Below are positions 22,713-35,649 of a stretch of 64,000 bases of DNA, piece by piece. The notes beneath the pieces were generated by a model. That model saw only the letters and a list, made by a program, of their open reading frames with translations. It had not been told where the DNA came from and did no database searches. Position 1 is the stretch's first letter, and each line of letters begins with the position of its first letter. The position numbers and the translations under genes were made by a program. The DNA comes from Lasiosphaeria ovina (Eukaryota; Ascomycota; Sordariomycetes; Sordariales; Lasiosphaeriaceae), in assembly GCA_033439765.1 (NCBI GenBank), contig JAULSN010000007.1, forward strand, positions 2,852,001-2,916,000. Direction: 5' to 3'.

Positions 22713-24106
22713 ATGAAGAAGAATGCGTGAGAAAAAAACATAACTCGACATGCGAGAACATGGAGATTTCCGTCGTGGGAGAGTCTGTGTCTGTCACAAC
22801 ATGGTGTCCACCCATCCGCCGCCGCCCCGTCTCATCTCCTACATGCTATACCCAAGTGGATTCCCTCCTTCACGGCCGGGAGGGGAAGACATGATACATC
22901 GGCCTCAGTCACGGAGGGAGCCCGTGTTATTGCTTGCCCGCTGCGAGGCTGAGACCGGTGATGGGACCGGCGGGTACTTCTTGAACCTCGTGTGGGAGTC
23001 GGCACACTCATCATCCCGACTCCTCCGACACCATCGCCGATTACTCGCACGCCCACAGACTGGCATTCGGCGGCTCCGGTCGGATATCCTCTCTTAGAGG
23101 TAGAGATTATGGGCCAAGGCGGCGGACGAGCCCGTACAGTAGACCTGTGTATGGGGTTCTGGTCGGCTTGACTCGGTCTTTGGGAACTTGGGCCGAGGGC
23201 TGTTTTACGTTGTTTTGTCAACATGTGTTTGTACAGGGGTATGGAAAACATCTCCTTAGCGTGTGTGCTGGCGGGCTCTCTAGAACGACTTGATAGTATC
23301 CAGAAGTCCCCGTTGAACGAACCAATGGACTTGTTTTGATTGAAGGTCGAGGAATTACATTTGAACATCTGGCAAACCTCTGAACGACATCACGTGCATA
23401 TTAGGGGCAGCCGATTTCTTTCACAATTGTCGTTTCAATTCAGTATATCAAGACGGCTGGACTATTTAAATCCACCCCTGAGCTTGTTCGACTGAACCAC
23501 CTCCGTTTGCCATGATTGTCATGATTCCGATTCAGGACATAGGAAGAAACCTAACAAGTAGCCTGACAGCATAAAAAGTAGAAAGAATAACAGAAACAAA
23601 GGAAGCGACGTGGGGCTGGTAAAAGGTAAATAAGGGGTTCACATACACAGGTACAAAAACAATAATACGAAGTAGAATAGTAAGCTCAAAGGGAGACTGA
23701 CACGCGTGGGAAAAAAAGGGTGGGAAGAAACACCAAGCCTAAGCCATTGGAAGATCCGCCCATACGACCATGACATTTGTACTCCAACACATCCAAAGCG
23801 AAAAGGCAGTTGCATGCCAGAGTCTCTAGACCAGGAAACGCGAAGGGGGCACATGATCTGTAGCATGTGCCCTTCTTGCGGCTTTCCAAATACGCGGGCG
23901 AAGGCGGGCGCCGGTTCGGGTCGCGGGCCTCGTAATTCCGCCATGCGCGCCGGATAGATTCGTTCGGGTTAGGGTATAAAGAACGACCTCCGACGAGCAA
24001 AGAAATTATCCACATAGTATCATGCGCCGTTTTTCGTTGTTCGCACTCATGCCGGAAACTTTTCGGGCACTTCTTTAGGCCCCTCTGCCTCGTTGTGGCG
24101 GGATCC
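22713..24106. other. Intergenic between convergent spc19 and sho1
   Basis: No gene seen; only short ORFs. AT-rich 3' flanks at both ends. Confidence 0.45.
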
Positions 24107-25155
24107 CTATAACAGAATGAGGTAGTTGCTGGGAGCAATGCCCGTCTCGCCGTTCTCCTTCCTTGCTTGCCACCATCTCCCGCTGACATCGCTGACCTCA
24201 AGAATCTCGTGTTTGGAAAACGAAATCTCGTTCGCGTCGTCAGGGTTGGCCTCGTAGCTGTAGATGGCCTTCGCCCGATAAGGATATTCGGTGGGAGGCA
24301 CAATCTCTCCGTCGGCACTTTGTGGCGCCGTGACTGTAGTCTTCTGGGCCGGTGCTGCGGAGAATGCAGGAGCCACGGTCGAGTTTCGCATCGTAGAAGG
24401 CATGCCGTTCATGCCACCGACAGGTGACGGGTTCTCCAGCCCATTAAGCTGAGCCGTGTACATCTGCGGAGGTTGTACCGAGGTCGAGGTCTCAGGCCGG
24501 CCCACACCGTAAGCGCCGTTCATGGTCTGGCGGTTGGGGGGCGACTCCTTGGCAAGAGCGAACGAGTCGATATAAGCACGAGGAACTGCCGATGGAGCCG
24601 AGCCGAAGTAGAATATCCAGACGATCTGAGACAAAGATGTTAGAGAAAATCCAGGATAAAGCAAATCCCACAGATGACACATACCGTAACCATTGACAAC
24701 AGAATGAAGCCAGCAGCTGCTGCTTCCCTAGCACCGTTATTGGTGTAGATTAAACCATTGACGGACGATGTCGATAGAATGAGACCGCACCCGAGGTATC
24801 CCACAATCGCAACATGGTAGGTCTGAGTGCTATCGGAGGCAATCACAACGAATACGCCGAGAATGAGGAAGAAGTAGAAGACGACCGACCACCATGTGAA
24901 CAGTGGAAAGTTGCTGCGAGTCTGGATGTGGGCGAAGATTGAGCCGAAGAAGGAAATGACCCAGGCCAACTGTACAAAACGAAGTTAGCATTCAGCAAAG
25001 AAAGAATGGAACAAGATGCATCGCAGCGAAAGGCGGCGAAGGCTGGGCGGTGTGCTTACTGCTGCGATCGAGATGGTCGCCAGTGCAAATGGGTCGCCAA
25101 GGATATTTCCGAGGCTGAAGCGCCTGCGGCTGTACTGGGCCCTGGAGTTTTCCAT
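24107..25155 (-). CDS. sho1: Sho1 osmosensor (membrane protein with C-terminal SH3 domain)
   Basis: Three exons on the minus strand: 25,155-25,060, 24,969-24,685, 24,625-24,107 (introns of 90 and 59 nt, donors GTAAGC and GTATGT), 299 residues. Sho1 is a plasma-membrane scaffold of the HOG/MAPK osmostress pathway. The start [31 protein letters not shown] is followed by four membrane segments: [48 protein letters not shown] and [22 protein letters not shown] polar linker then leads to a C-terminal SH3 domain (about 240-299) with the classic [37 protein letters not shown] motifs; in other fungi this domain binds a proline motif of the MAPKK Pbs2. Length and topology match the family. Confidence 0.95.
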
Positions 25156-28100
25156 TTTCCTCAATGACGGAGAATGAAGCGATCCGTAGGAGGGCATAAG
25201 GGCGAATGTGCCAGGAGAGGATGTTTAAATGGTGGGTTGGGCTGAAGGTTTGAGGTGGCGATTCAATTGACGCAGGTCGACGGGGAAAGCATGAGACAAC
25301 TGGCGTGAATTGGGGGGCTGTGCCGTGGTGAAATATGCCGGTCTGTGGTCGGGGGATGGCTGCGGCAACAAATGAGTGACGAGTAATAAATTGAAGTGCT
25401 TCAGACGAGCGTCGGGAAATGCGCGTGAAAAGTCAAAGGCGGCGCTCCGAATAAAGGTGCGGTCGAAATCGTCACGACGCACGCAGTGGTGAATGAAGAA
25501 AAGAACGATGTCCTGCAGCGGAGGGCTATTTTCTGGAGCCTAGAGAAGCCGAAATAAGGGTGGTGAAGAAGGAACGGTACGATCGTGACGATGGACCGAA
25601 TCAATCAAATGGGCCCGCGTTCTTGAAGCGAAAAACGGACTCGGCTTGCGATGGCGCTCGAGACAAACCGAATTGAATCGACAGCGACGGGATGCAGTGG
25701 GATAATGGCGAAAAAATCACTCCTCAGCCCCGTCCCCAACCGATCCCCAGCGTTCTGAAGCCCGTATGGTCTTTTTTCGGTCGCGTCCTGCCCGATGTTC
25801 GAAATCGCAATATCGGCCTACTTAGGTGGCCTAAGCTTCGTCAAAGATCGTGTCGTCGAGGCGGGACACGAAAGGACGGAAATCGACAGTCGAGGATGCA
25901 AGAGGAAACCGCCGGAGAGAATTGAAGGCAAAATCGTGAGAAAGGGGGGAAGGAGGGAAATGGGGGAGCGAGTGGTTAATGCGGTTTGGGTGGTGTGGGA
26001 GAGTGGAAGGAGGCACTGCAAGCTGGGGCTGCAGTTGCAGTATGGGAAGGGCGGGGGGTGGATGTGACTGGAGGAGGGAGGAGCGAGCGGGACTGGGAGT
26101 GGCCGGGATTGTCGGATGGACTGACCTTAGTTAAGCCAGGCTGGAAATGGCAACGGGTTGGTGGGCGAAGTGTAAGGAGGGGTGGAGCGTGCACCCTGGC
26201 TTGGCTTCCATCCCCAGAACTGCTGCTTGTCGGGGCAGGCACCACGAAAATCAGTTGGTCTTTCCTCGTGCCTACCCGCGTCTCAATCGGTACTCCACAA
26301 TTCACAAACTACTAACTTAAGGTCCTCCTCCTTATGGCGTCAGTCATTGTAGAACAGCCAGTCAACTTGACCGTTGCTGCAAACTGCTCACCGTACGAGT
26401 TCCGTGCGTGCAAGCGTGCGCGCCAGTCATTGGTATGGCTCAAGGACGTTGTCTTCTAGGGCCGCACTTGGCACCCAGGCGGTCCAAGGCGCCCGCTAGT
26501 AAGTTGGCATGGCACAGCGGGTTGCTGCCCTGAGCTAACGCTAGAAGGGTAGCGCTTTCGACTCTCGATCTCACTACCTGTCAGAATAACTCGCCTGCAG
26601 CGCGCCGTCCGCTTTCTGTAGCCCCTCTTCCATGTAGTTTCTATCACCCAGTGGAGACCAACAGATAAGGCACATCTGGTGCGTTGTTTCAAGGGTGCTG
26701 TATTCTCCGCTTCTCCTGGATCATTACGGGAGTCGCCAGTTCTCTTAGCAGTCCAGAGTCCAGACGGGCAGTTTGCAGCCTAGGGAAGCCCCTGTGAGGC
26801 CTGGATGGTAACGATCTGGATGAGTGGAAGGCAAGTGTTTGATAAGACTCAGCGGGGTCAGTGTGTGTGTGTTTTACAACTTCGAGTCCACAGAGTTCGG
26901 GGACTGTGGGCCAATCAACGGTCGCGTACAGTGCACCTCTTGTCGAGTCCGATTGACTGTTTGAGATCTGGCTGGGATTCGATTCGCTCACAGACGGGGG
27001 CAAGCGATGACAAGACCGACGCGTGCTAATAGGCTTGCGTTTACAGAGTCCTGGTTTTGGATCAGGCTGCTTTTCCCCGTGCTTTGGGCCTCCAGCACAT
27101 ACGGAGAACCCAGAGCCCGGGACATGTGCCCGCAAAAAAAAAGGTTGAGAAAGGGTTGCGGTGTCACAGGCTCAAGCTTTCCCGAACTACCTATGCAGGG
27201 ATGAACATCGTGGTTTCAAGCACGGCGCAGGAGAACATGTGCGACATGGGCAGCTATCCGTACCCAAAACAAGAACAGCCGTCACTGACGACAGAGCGAA
27301 TCCAGTCCAAACAAAGCCCAAAAAAGCAAATCGAAAGGCCAACACGCTCCATAATTCGCATGGCCATCTCCGAAGAGGGGCATACAAGGGAGGCTTTGTT
27401 GCCGTCGAGACTCGAAAGGGGACTTGTCAAGCAGCAGCAGCCTTGGGAATGACCCGTCGCGACGCAGGGACTCGGCGTTCACTGAACCACTGCAACTTTT
27501 CCCCGCTCTCAGGGGAATTGTCTGCCGCTTTCGCTGGCCAGCCTTCTTCTCATTGAGGACGAGGACCAATACTTTAACACGCGTCGATTAGGTAACTCGG
27601 CATGGTTAATAACAGATCATGTGCCGCGGAGGGGAGCGTATTCGATAAGATTCGGACACTTGCTAAAGCCAGCCGCTAAGGCTGTTCCGAAGATGTTCCC
27701 AAAGAGAGAACAAAGCGACGGGACGTGGCTGAACCCTGCCTCGAGCTCAAGGTGGTGCTGTGCCTACCTGGCCTCCAACCAGATGGGACGAGTGCCGTGG
27801 AATAATGGCGAAGTATATGCCGTTGCATTCAATAATAGTAATCTGCGAGCAAACCCCCGACTTGCCTCTTCTAGACAGCGTGCAGAACTCGCCGATTTCA
27901 CGGGACAGTCACCTCAGTCAGTACAGCGAGCGGGAGGGCTGGAGAGGGCTGGAGAGGGGAGGGGAACAATGAGCCGCCATACGTGGCGGTGTTCAACTTG
28001 GGTGTGCGTGCTTGTGGCTGGGAGCCGCCAGGTCCAAAAGGGACACGTCCTTTCCCTTTCCTGTCTCGGACAGGGGGCTATTTCTGGGGAAGCATTCGAC

Positions 28101-28892
28101 CTGGCATCCCCATTTCTTGGCGTAGCATTCGACAAACAACGTACCTCGATACGGATATACCGGTAGTATCTTGCTTTCGGCCAATGCAATGCAACGCAAT
28201 CGGTCTCCAGTGATGCAACTTGCAGATAGATGCCGATTCTCTAGTGCGAGATCTTCTGCTTTTTTTCTCGACTACCAGTCACCTGGAACATGTCGACATG
28301 CGGTTTCAACTTGCACAGCACGGTTGTAGTCGACAGGTGCGTTGCATTCTACCGTTGCCCGCCGTTGGGCGGAGAGCTGTCCACTCTAACGCCGCCGCCT
28401 TTGCCTCTCTTCAGCACCAGGGCACTTTGTTTGCAAAAAAAAAACCTCTTCGGACAGCGCTGGGCAGGACCCGACGTCTCTGTGCCTCAGGAGCGGGCGC
28501 CTATTGCTATGCCTCACCGTGCTGAATCAGCCCGCTAGACTCAGACTCGAGCACCACTCCATCAATAAAGCTCGGGTCCCCGTTCCTGTTCGTGAGTTCG
28601 TTTAGCAAGCAGCAGCGCCTCCCAGCCCGCCCGACACTGCAGCATCGCCGCATTTCCTTTGGTGAGCTGGTGACGTGGGAAGTGTGGTTTCTATTTTCTG
28701 TCCTACCCGCCGCACGAAGGCAACGTCGATGCGGCGGTGGCCGTCATCGGGTCACTAGGCTCGGGCCACGAGTCCCGTGGGTCTCTTCGGGGCTGGACCC
28801 TAACGGCTCTCATCCGGGCCAACAGGCAAATAGACAATCTAGAAGTCTTGGTGAATCCCTCATCCCCGAAGGAGTTTGCTACACAGAGAGAA

Positions 28893-28912
28893 CCCCCCCC
28901 CCCCCCCCCCCC
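28893..28912 (+). repeat. Poly-C tract, 20 nt
   Basis: Uninterrupted run of 20 C in gene-free DNA. Its exact length is prone to sequencing error. Confidence 0.9.
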
Positions 28913-29196
28913 AGCCTCATTCTGACCAACTAGCTGGCCCCCACTCGGAGCCTCTCTTTGGAGTCTTACAAGACCACGACTGCTGCCAGATGCTTTCGGG
29001 CATGTGCACTCTATGTTGCATACAGACGCCTCAATCCCATTCCCAGTGCTTTGTTGCATATTGAGTGGTTTATATATCACATGACGTGCCGTACCGACGG
29101 CCAGGGCTTGTCAAACCTCAAATCATCAGATTGGGGCCGGCAAAAGCGGCTTACACTCTGATCCGGTCTGATCTGAATTGAACAGGCTTGGACGCG

Positions 29197-29228
<32 letters not shown>
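29197..29228 (+). repeat. GGCT tetranucleotide microsatellite
   Basis: About eight tandem GGCT units in gene-free DNA, right after the cggg at 29,193-29,196. Confidence 0.85.
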
Positions 29229-29229
<1 letters not shown>

Positions 29230-30533
29230 GGTTTGCGTAAGCTGTTGACCCTCTACACTACAACAAAGGGCCAACAAGTGATAAAAAAAGACTCGGCTCG
29301 ACCAGGCCACCAAACCCGGGCAAAGAGGGCGAGGGAAGGCAAAGCACAAACGGAAAAGCAGAAAGACGAAAAAAGGTAAAAGAAAAAGAAAAGTATTGCT
29401 CTTTTCGTCTGAAGTCGAGTATTCCCAGCACTTTAGCCATGCAGGCGGGCAAGGGAGATCGTCCGCGCATTTGGCATGATGTGGGATAAATTGGCCTTGA
29501 AACGCGGAGACGCAACTCCCGAAGCTCATCACATAGCACCCGCCAGCCGGCTTAATCTGGGCCCCTCGAGTGAAATGCACGCGCTTCCATGACATTCTCT
29601 GTCGAGAGCAGACACAGATGATTATGGTATTTTCTTATTCGTGTGCGACGTATGTGACGAGCTCCAAATGCAGTTCAGCATGTGTGATGACGGCGATGGC
29701 CATGCGTTGACACCCTCTGAACTAGCAGCACTTTGCTATGCCATTAATTGCTTGCTTTAATTGACGTATCCTAGCTCGGCTTAACAACCAGGACCATCTT
29801 TGCCCATGTCACTCACTTAGCTTGAGCCCTCTTCCCTGCTTGCCGGTGGACTTTCCTTGGGACCAAACAAGGTCCTTGCCCGACTTGGTCGCTTCGCTGC
29901 TTCCAGTGTCGATGTGCGTCTCATCACACACGACGCCGGCACCGAGACGGCAACCAACCCGCGACACAATTGAGAGAGAGCGAGAGAGGGAGGGAGATGG
30001 GGCTTAGCTTCCCCGGTCGTGGGGTCCCCACTCCCTCCCCTACAACAGGCCCCGGCAGTCGTTCCCGCGTTGCGCTGCGAGGGGGGGGAGGGGGGGGGGT
30101 ATAGCTGACTTCCGTTTCATCCTATTTTGGATTAAGCGGTAGACAATAGCTTCCCCTTGCAGCGGGCAAAGATGTCGAAACAAAACGTTCCAGAACAAAT
30201 GTTTCAGCTCACAAGGAGGGCCTCCTTGTTCGAATTCGAAAGGGAGGTGGCGATGAGATGCCGTCAAAACTGTCAGGAGTCAGGCTGATATAGTTTGTTG
30301 AAGAGACCGGGTATCAGGCCGTGGTTGGGGCTATCATAATCAGATTCCGGGGGAGCTGAGCCCCTGCGATCTCCGGCTCGCCAGGCGTGTGGTGAATGAC
30401 ATTGCGGTTTCGGCGGCAGGCCGCTATCTCCACCAGTGACGCTGGCCGCTTCGGCCAAGAATGGAGAGGTATCGAGTCCGTCGCATATTTTTCTCCACAA
30501 GCAGGAGACAGGCTTGTGTCGGCGGCAACAGTC

Positions 30534-31232
30534 TCAGATGGCGGCGTCCATCTCCCTGACCCTTTCAGCTCTCCTGATGCCTACTTCGACCTTCTCCACC
30601 CGTCCTTCCGCGCTCGCTACGAACTGCCCGTACCGGAGCACTCGGCCCTCGTACCAAGTCCGCATGACCCGCTCGCTGCGCGCCCGCAGCTCCGCCATCT
30701 CAGCTTCCTGCGCTAGCTGCATCGCCTCGACACCCTTCATCCGCGGGATCAGCGACGCCAGCTCGGCGCTGAGCTTGGGGTCTGGCACGGGTGTCTCCGA
30801 GGTCACCGTCGTGAGGGCCGAGGCGGTCGAGGGGAACGCAGACGCGTACGCCAAAACCGTGGCGCGGGTGTTTTCCGGGGAGAGCTCGACCGGCGGTGGC
30901 AGCGTCGTGTGAGGGGTGCGGGTATAGGGCTGGAAGAAGGAAGGATAGAGTTTGTCTAGGTCGTCCCGTTAGCAAGACAAGTTTGTTGCAATTGGGAAAA
31001 TGTGTGAAGCCATGCACCACGTACAGATCTTAACCAGCTCAAAGTAGACGCGAAAACGACGAAGGAGTGACGCGAACCGCTCCTCCAGGCCCGCCAGGGA
31101 GCTGGTAGCCGGTTCGGTGGGTGCCACTGACTGGGGCGAGGATGGCCCGTAGAGAATTCGCTCGATCCGAAGAAGGCGTGACTCGAGCAGCGAGATCGTA
31201 GCCAGCGTTGTCTTGTCCAGTGTGTCGTCCAT
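30534..31232 (-). CDS. ro-11: Dynactin p24-type subunit, nuclear distribution protein Ro-11
   Basis: Two exons on the minus strand (31,232-31,025 and 30,955-30,534; 69-nt intron, donor GTACGT, branch site TGCTAAC), 209 residues. Ro-11 is the Neurospora name for the p24 (DCTN3-like) shoulder subunit of dynactin, which helps dynein move nuclei along hyphae. The N-terminus MDDTLDKTTLATISLLESRLLRIERILYG is a coiled coil typical of this family. LEERFASLLRRF, then YFELVKI, joins across the intron to YKLYPSFFQPY. The C-terminal half is again helical (MQLAQEAEMAELRARSERVM, WYEGRVLRYGQFVASAE). No catalytic motif is expected. It diverges from the AVT-type transporter, with 0.8 kb between. Confidence 0.82.
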
Positions 31233-32040
31233 GACGTCGATGCTGCTGGCGTTGAGCTAGAATCTGTCCCTGGCGTCGAAGCAGTTCCTCCAAGGACTGC
31301 AGATTGATGCAATTCTTGCTCAATTGGCGCAGGAGGAAAATGAGCTCAGAACAACAGCAGCCGTGATCTTGACCTCCTGATCTTTCGGGGTGTGCTGGCT
31401 TCGTGAACAGGAATGGTTCGGAAGACGTCGTCGGATATCCGCACGTTCCCCGGCTTCTCCAGCAGCCAGCAGCTCCCCCAGAAAAGCATGGACGATGCGG
31501 GTGGACACTGCAGCTGGTGCGGGCGAAGCCTGTAAGGCTGAGCAGCCTAGCGTGGCTTGTGTGCCTGTCTAATTTTCCAGGCCAATCTGGGGTGGCGTGC
31601 TGATTGGCTGACACCCCTGGACGGGAGGCGACAACGGTGCCTGCCACGACGTCTTTAGCATCCGCTGAACTCCTGAACGGCCGCAAGAGCAAACGGCACC
31701 AAAAGACGGCAGCGACATTCGCACAGCACCCGCAACGCCTCACGAACCCCGACAATCCTTACACGGACAACACCTAGGAACTTCTCTCCGAACACCGTTT
31801 CGGCACACCTACGACCGTCATCGGATGGTTCTCGCAATTCCGCCAGCATCGCCTTGGGCACGTTAAATTGCCGCTTTTGAGGGTGGCGACAGCGACGACG
31901 ACGGCGTAGCCAGCCAGCGCAAACTCGACCGCTACTTCGAGCAAGCTCTTGGGATTTCGGCAAGCCGTCGACGGGAAATACACGACAATCTCCTAGCGAT
32001 TCAACGGGAATAAAGACGGACCCTGGCAGGCCCATTGGCT
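31233..32040. promoter_or_regulatory. Divergent promoter region between ro-11 and the AVT-type transporter
   Basis: 808 bp separate the two start codons. ORFs here run antisense or out of frame and are not supported. No specific binding site was assigned. Confidence 0.4.
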
Positions 32041-33894
32041 ATGACTGGCTATTCGACAATCGCAGATCTCAGCGCTTCGGGAGGAACGGGCGCAGGAATC
32101 ATGGCGCCGTGAGTACAAGCCCGTCTTTTTGGGAGTTAATCAACGACGGTTCTAACTTCTGTGGATGGCTAGACAACGAAGAGGTCGCATTTCGAAGGTG
32201 GGCGGCGGCAGTGCCTCCATGATGAGCAGCAACATCAATCTCGTTAATACAAGTGCGTTTTGGTCACTTCTTTGGTGGACGGACTAGGGGCTGCGATTTC
32301 TAACAAATTGCTTGCAGTCATCGGTGCGGGAACACTTGCAATGCCCTTGGCCATGTCCCATTTTGGCGTCATGCTGGGAGTCATCCTCATCGTGTGGTGC
32401 GGACTCACATCAGCCTTCGGTCTCTACCTTCAAGGACGCTGTTCACGATATATCGACAGGGGATCATCGTCCTTCTTCGCTCTGTCGCAGATGACGTACC
32501 CGAATGCGGCGGTAGTCTTTGATGCCGCAATTGCTATCAAGTGCTTCGGCGTTGGCGTGTCGTACATGATCATTATTGGTGATCTGATGCCCGGCGTCGT
32601 CGAGGCGTTTGGTACCGGCGCCGAGGGACTGCCGTTTCTTGCCGACCGCAAGTTCTGGATAACCGTCTTCTTCCTAGTGTTCATCATCCCCCTAAGCTTC
32701 CCCAAGAAGCTGGACTCGCTCAAGTACACAAGTCTGGTTGCCCTCGTCTCGATTGGCTACTTGATAATCCTGGTTGTCTATCATTTTGCAGCGGACGACC
32801 ACTCCGACCGCGGAGAGATACGCCTCATTACCTGGGAAGGGCCAGTTGCGGCGCTGAGCAGTTTGCCAGTTATTATCTTTGCATATACATGCCACCAAAA
32901 TGTAGGCGCTACAGTTACCCGTCGATCCTTCTTTCACTGCTAACGCCTTGCCAGATGTTTTCCATTTTGAATGAGATTCAAGATAATTCTCCCGGGAGCA
33001 TTATTGGCGTCATAGTCTCTAGCATTGGCTCTGCTGCTTCTGTCTACGTTCTTGTTGCCATTACTGGCTACCTCACTTTCGGCAGCGGCGTGGGCGCAAA
33101 CATTGTTTCAATGTGTAAGGAATCTTGCCATCCATCTCTTCCCGAAACCCCACTCGCTAACAGGCATCGCTCTAGATTCCGCCTCGATACCCTCCACAAT
33201 CGCCAAAGCTGCTATCGTCATCCTGGTAACATTCAGCGTACCGTTGCAGATCCACCCATGCCGTGCCTCGGTTGACGCAGTCTTGAGGTGGCGGCCCGGA
33301 AAGAGGTCACCGGCCAACGGCGGCAGCCAAGGATCTCTTCCGGGGAGTCAGCCTCTTCTGCCTTCGGTTAATTCTTCGGGCCCCCTCGACAGCCACGGAG
33401 CGCCAGCGGTTGCCATGTCAGAGCTGCGATTTGCGCTGATTACCAGCGGAATTCTCGTTTTGAGCTACATCACCGCCCTGAAAGTGTCAAGCCTCGACCG
33501 GGTTCTGGCATATGTCGGCAGCACAGGGTCTACGGCCATCTCGTTCATCCTGCCCGGCATGTTTTACTACAAGATCAGCGACCCCGACAGCATCTACCAC
33601 CAGCGCCTCACCAAGGAAGACGACGACGCCGACTTCTCCGAGGCCGCCTCGGACGATTCCATCCCTGAGGCGTCCGGCTCTGGCATGGTGGACAGCGTCG
33701 CTAGCATTCACTCTATAGCAAGTGGAGCCGGTGGGCTATCCCGCTGGCGGTGGCGGCGCAAGTGGCGCTGGGATATGGAGCACATCGAGACAGTGCTGCT
33801 GCGAAAGCTTGCCCTGCTTCTGTCGATATACGGGTTCTGCGTCATGACTGTGTGCTTGTCCATGAATGCGTTTTTATCACACCCGAAGAAGTAG
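32041..33894 (+). CDS. AVT-type vacuolar amino acid transporter (AAAP family)
   Basis: Five exons: 32,041-32,108, 32,173-32,252, 32,318-32,901, 32,955-33,114, 33,176-33,894; 536 residues. AAAP permeases of this type export neutral or acidic amino acids from the vacuole. The N-terminal tail is polar, then the first membrane segment carries the family signature VNTIIGAGTLAMPLAMSHFG, split by intron 2. About 10-11 membrane segments follow, including LGVILIVWCGLTSAFGLYL, VGVSYMIIIGDLMPGVV, FWITVFFLVFIIPLSF, VIVSSIGSAASVYVLVAITGYLTFG and STAISFILPGMFYY. A conserved FAYTCHQNMFSILNEI segment is rebuilt exactly by removing intron 3. A loop of about 110 residues before the last span is acidic and Ser-rich (KEDDDADFSEAASDD). 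It resembles Avt5/Avt6 more than general permeases; substrate not determined. Confidence 0.88.
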
Positions 33895-34989
33895 TCCTAT
33901 CCAGTATCTGAAAAGGACAGAGAAGGAAATACCTTGCATCACTAAGGTAGGATATTGCATTGTATTATGATTAGTGTGCTACGCGTGGGAACAGGTAGCC
34001 TGGTCCGTCGTGCGCTCCAAGACCATTCCCCGGCTGGCGTTTTCTGGAGAATCTTGGGGTTTGCTTTTTACACGCATTAGCGAGGTGGGGGGTTGTCGGC
34101 ATGGATGGATGCATTGTTGGATATATGGAACCCGAAAATGTTACTTTTTGTCACCCAAGAGACGTCATACTGACATTTTGCGTGTCAGATTTCTCCTTTT
34201 GTTTTCCTAGTAGTTTCAAGAAGTCAAATGGAATGAAGTTACAGCGTCGTTATATATATCACTAATCTAACATCTTCAAAGAAACGTGGTGCTCAGATTT
34301 CAGCGACTTTGGTGGTCTTAGGAAAACGCTGCCTATGGCCTCGTCATTGTGGCTGTCGATTGCATACCTAAATTTCTCCCTACTTCCCGTCTCCTGCTGT
34401 AGAGCTATGCTAATTAGCGCATTGATCGGTTTAGGGGGAAAGGAGACTAATGACTGCTTTCCTGGACAAACTGACGAAACTCCGATGATATCAGTTGACG
34501 TTTGGAACGACCTGGGGCATCCTCAGGGTGCTCTCCGTCCGTCTGGAGGCTACGTCTCTCTCTCCGTCTCTCCGAGGCATTGTCGTTTTGTAGAGGTAGG
34601 TCACGCGAGGTCATTCTTGTTGATATCCTCCCCTGTGCGCCGTTGGCTAGATTTGCTAGCATAAGCCCTCTGCCTCTTGTGTCAACAGGTGGCGGTTATG
34701 CTTTCTCAAGATCCAGAATTTGCCCGAGAGGCAGCGCAACCCCAGAAGCACCACTGGTGGTCCATTTCCCTCTCACCACAAAGAACCATTAATCGGGTAT
34801 ATTGTGTATTTCCCCCCCTTTCTTCCCTCCTGTCATCGGTAATTGCATGTTGTATAGTACAGTGTTGTGTAGGCCACTCCCCAAAACGCCTTCTAAAATG
34901 TGCCCAGATGACTTGTTGTTTTGTGTACATGCGGTTGATATCGAACAGAGCGACAAAAATAGTTGCCGCATCCTCTCCCCTCGTCCCGG
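33895..34989. other. Intergenic between convergent genes
   Basis: 3' flanks of the AVT-type gene and the bS16m gene. No gene seen. Confidence 0.45.
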
Positions 34990-35649
34990 TCATTTCGGTT
35001 GCGGCGGGGGCGCGGGCGCGTTCGGCTTCTTGGGCGCCGGGGCCTTTTTCGTGTTGAATAAGCCTGTCCACCTGGGGACAGCTCGTTGCTTCGGGAGAGG
35101 CGGATTGACTTTCGGCTGCAGTATCCCGATCTACACGGAAGAAGATATCGTCAGCCCGGTCAAGGCGTTCTCACCAAGGCGTTTTGCTTTGGTCGAGCGG
35201 AGTCTCGGTGAGGTTTGTGTCGGTCGTCTTACCATTGATAATAACCGCCAGACCGTCTCGGTCGGTTGCGCGCCCACGCCGACCCAGTACTGTGCTCTCC
35301 TCTTGTCCAGCTTGATGTCCTTGTGCAGCTTGCCGGACGTGTCGTACGAATCGGCCTTGGGGATCGGGTCGTAGGTGCCAATGACCTCGAGAGGTCGGCT
35401 GTCACGTGCGGTTCTGCAGGGGAGGGGAATTTGAGTCAGCCCGAGTCAGGAATCAAGCCCTCCAAGGAACGCGCCGCGGTTGTGTGCTTCGTCCCAAAAA
35501 AAAATCGCAGCTTCGTGCATCGCTGGAGCTGTGTGCGCGCGTGCCTGTTCGAGAGAGATCGGATGCACATACCGTGCCTGGGTCACCACGATGTTGTAAA
35601 AGGGCTGGTTACGGCGGCCGAAGCGCGCAAGACGCATCTTGACGACCAT
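34990..35649 (-). CDS. mrps16: Mitochondrial small ribosomal subunit protein bS16m
   Basis: Three exons on the minus strand (35,649-35,573, 35,413-35,233, 35,130-34,990), 132 residues. The start [22 protein letters not shown] is the conserved N-terminus of bacterial S16. After intron 1 the chain continues [18 protein letters not shown], then [25 protein letters not shown], the S16 core. Exon 3 adds a basic Pro/Ala-rich tail ([19 protein letters not shown]) longer than the bacterial protein. Donors are GTATGT and GTAAGA, acceptors CAG and TAG. No cleavable presequence is obvious, which is common for S16. The product belongs to the mitoribosome small subunit. It diverges from the NAD(P)HX epimerase gene. 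Confidence 0.93.

Larger units (their letters stand above)
25156..30533. other. Large gene-free interval with simple repeats
   Basis: About 5.4 kb with no convincing gene; ORFs up to about 180 codons lack recognisable content or splice partners. It contains the sho1 promoter (25,156 to about 26,300), a run of 20 C at 28,893-28,912, about eight GGCT units at 29,197-29,228, and a G-rich run at 30,081-30,100. A non-coding RNA cannot be excluded. Confidence 0.45.

Noticed and set aside
26689..27135. 148-codon minus-strand ORF in the gene-free interval
   Set aside because: No domain, no splice signals in phase, composition like surrounding non-coding DNA.
31039..31755. 238-codon minus-strand ORF
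   Set aside because: Overlaps ro-11 exon 1 in another frame and shows no domain or splice partner.
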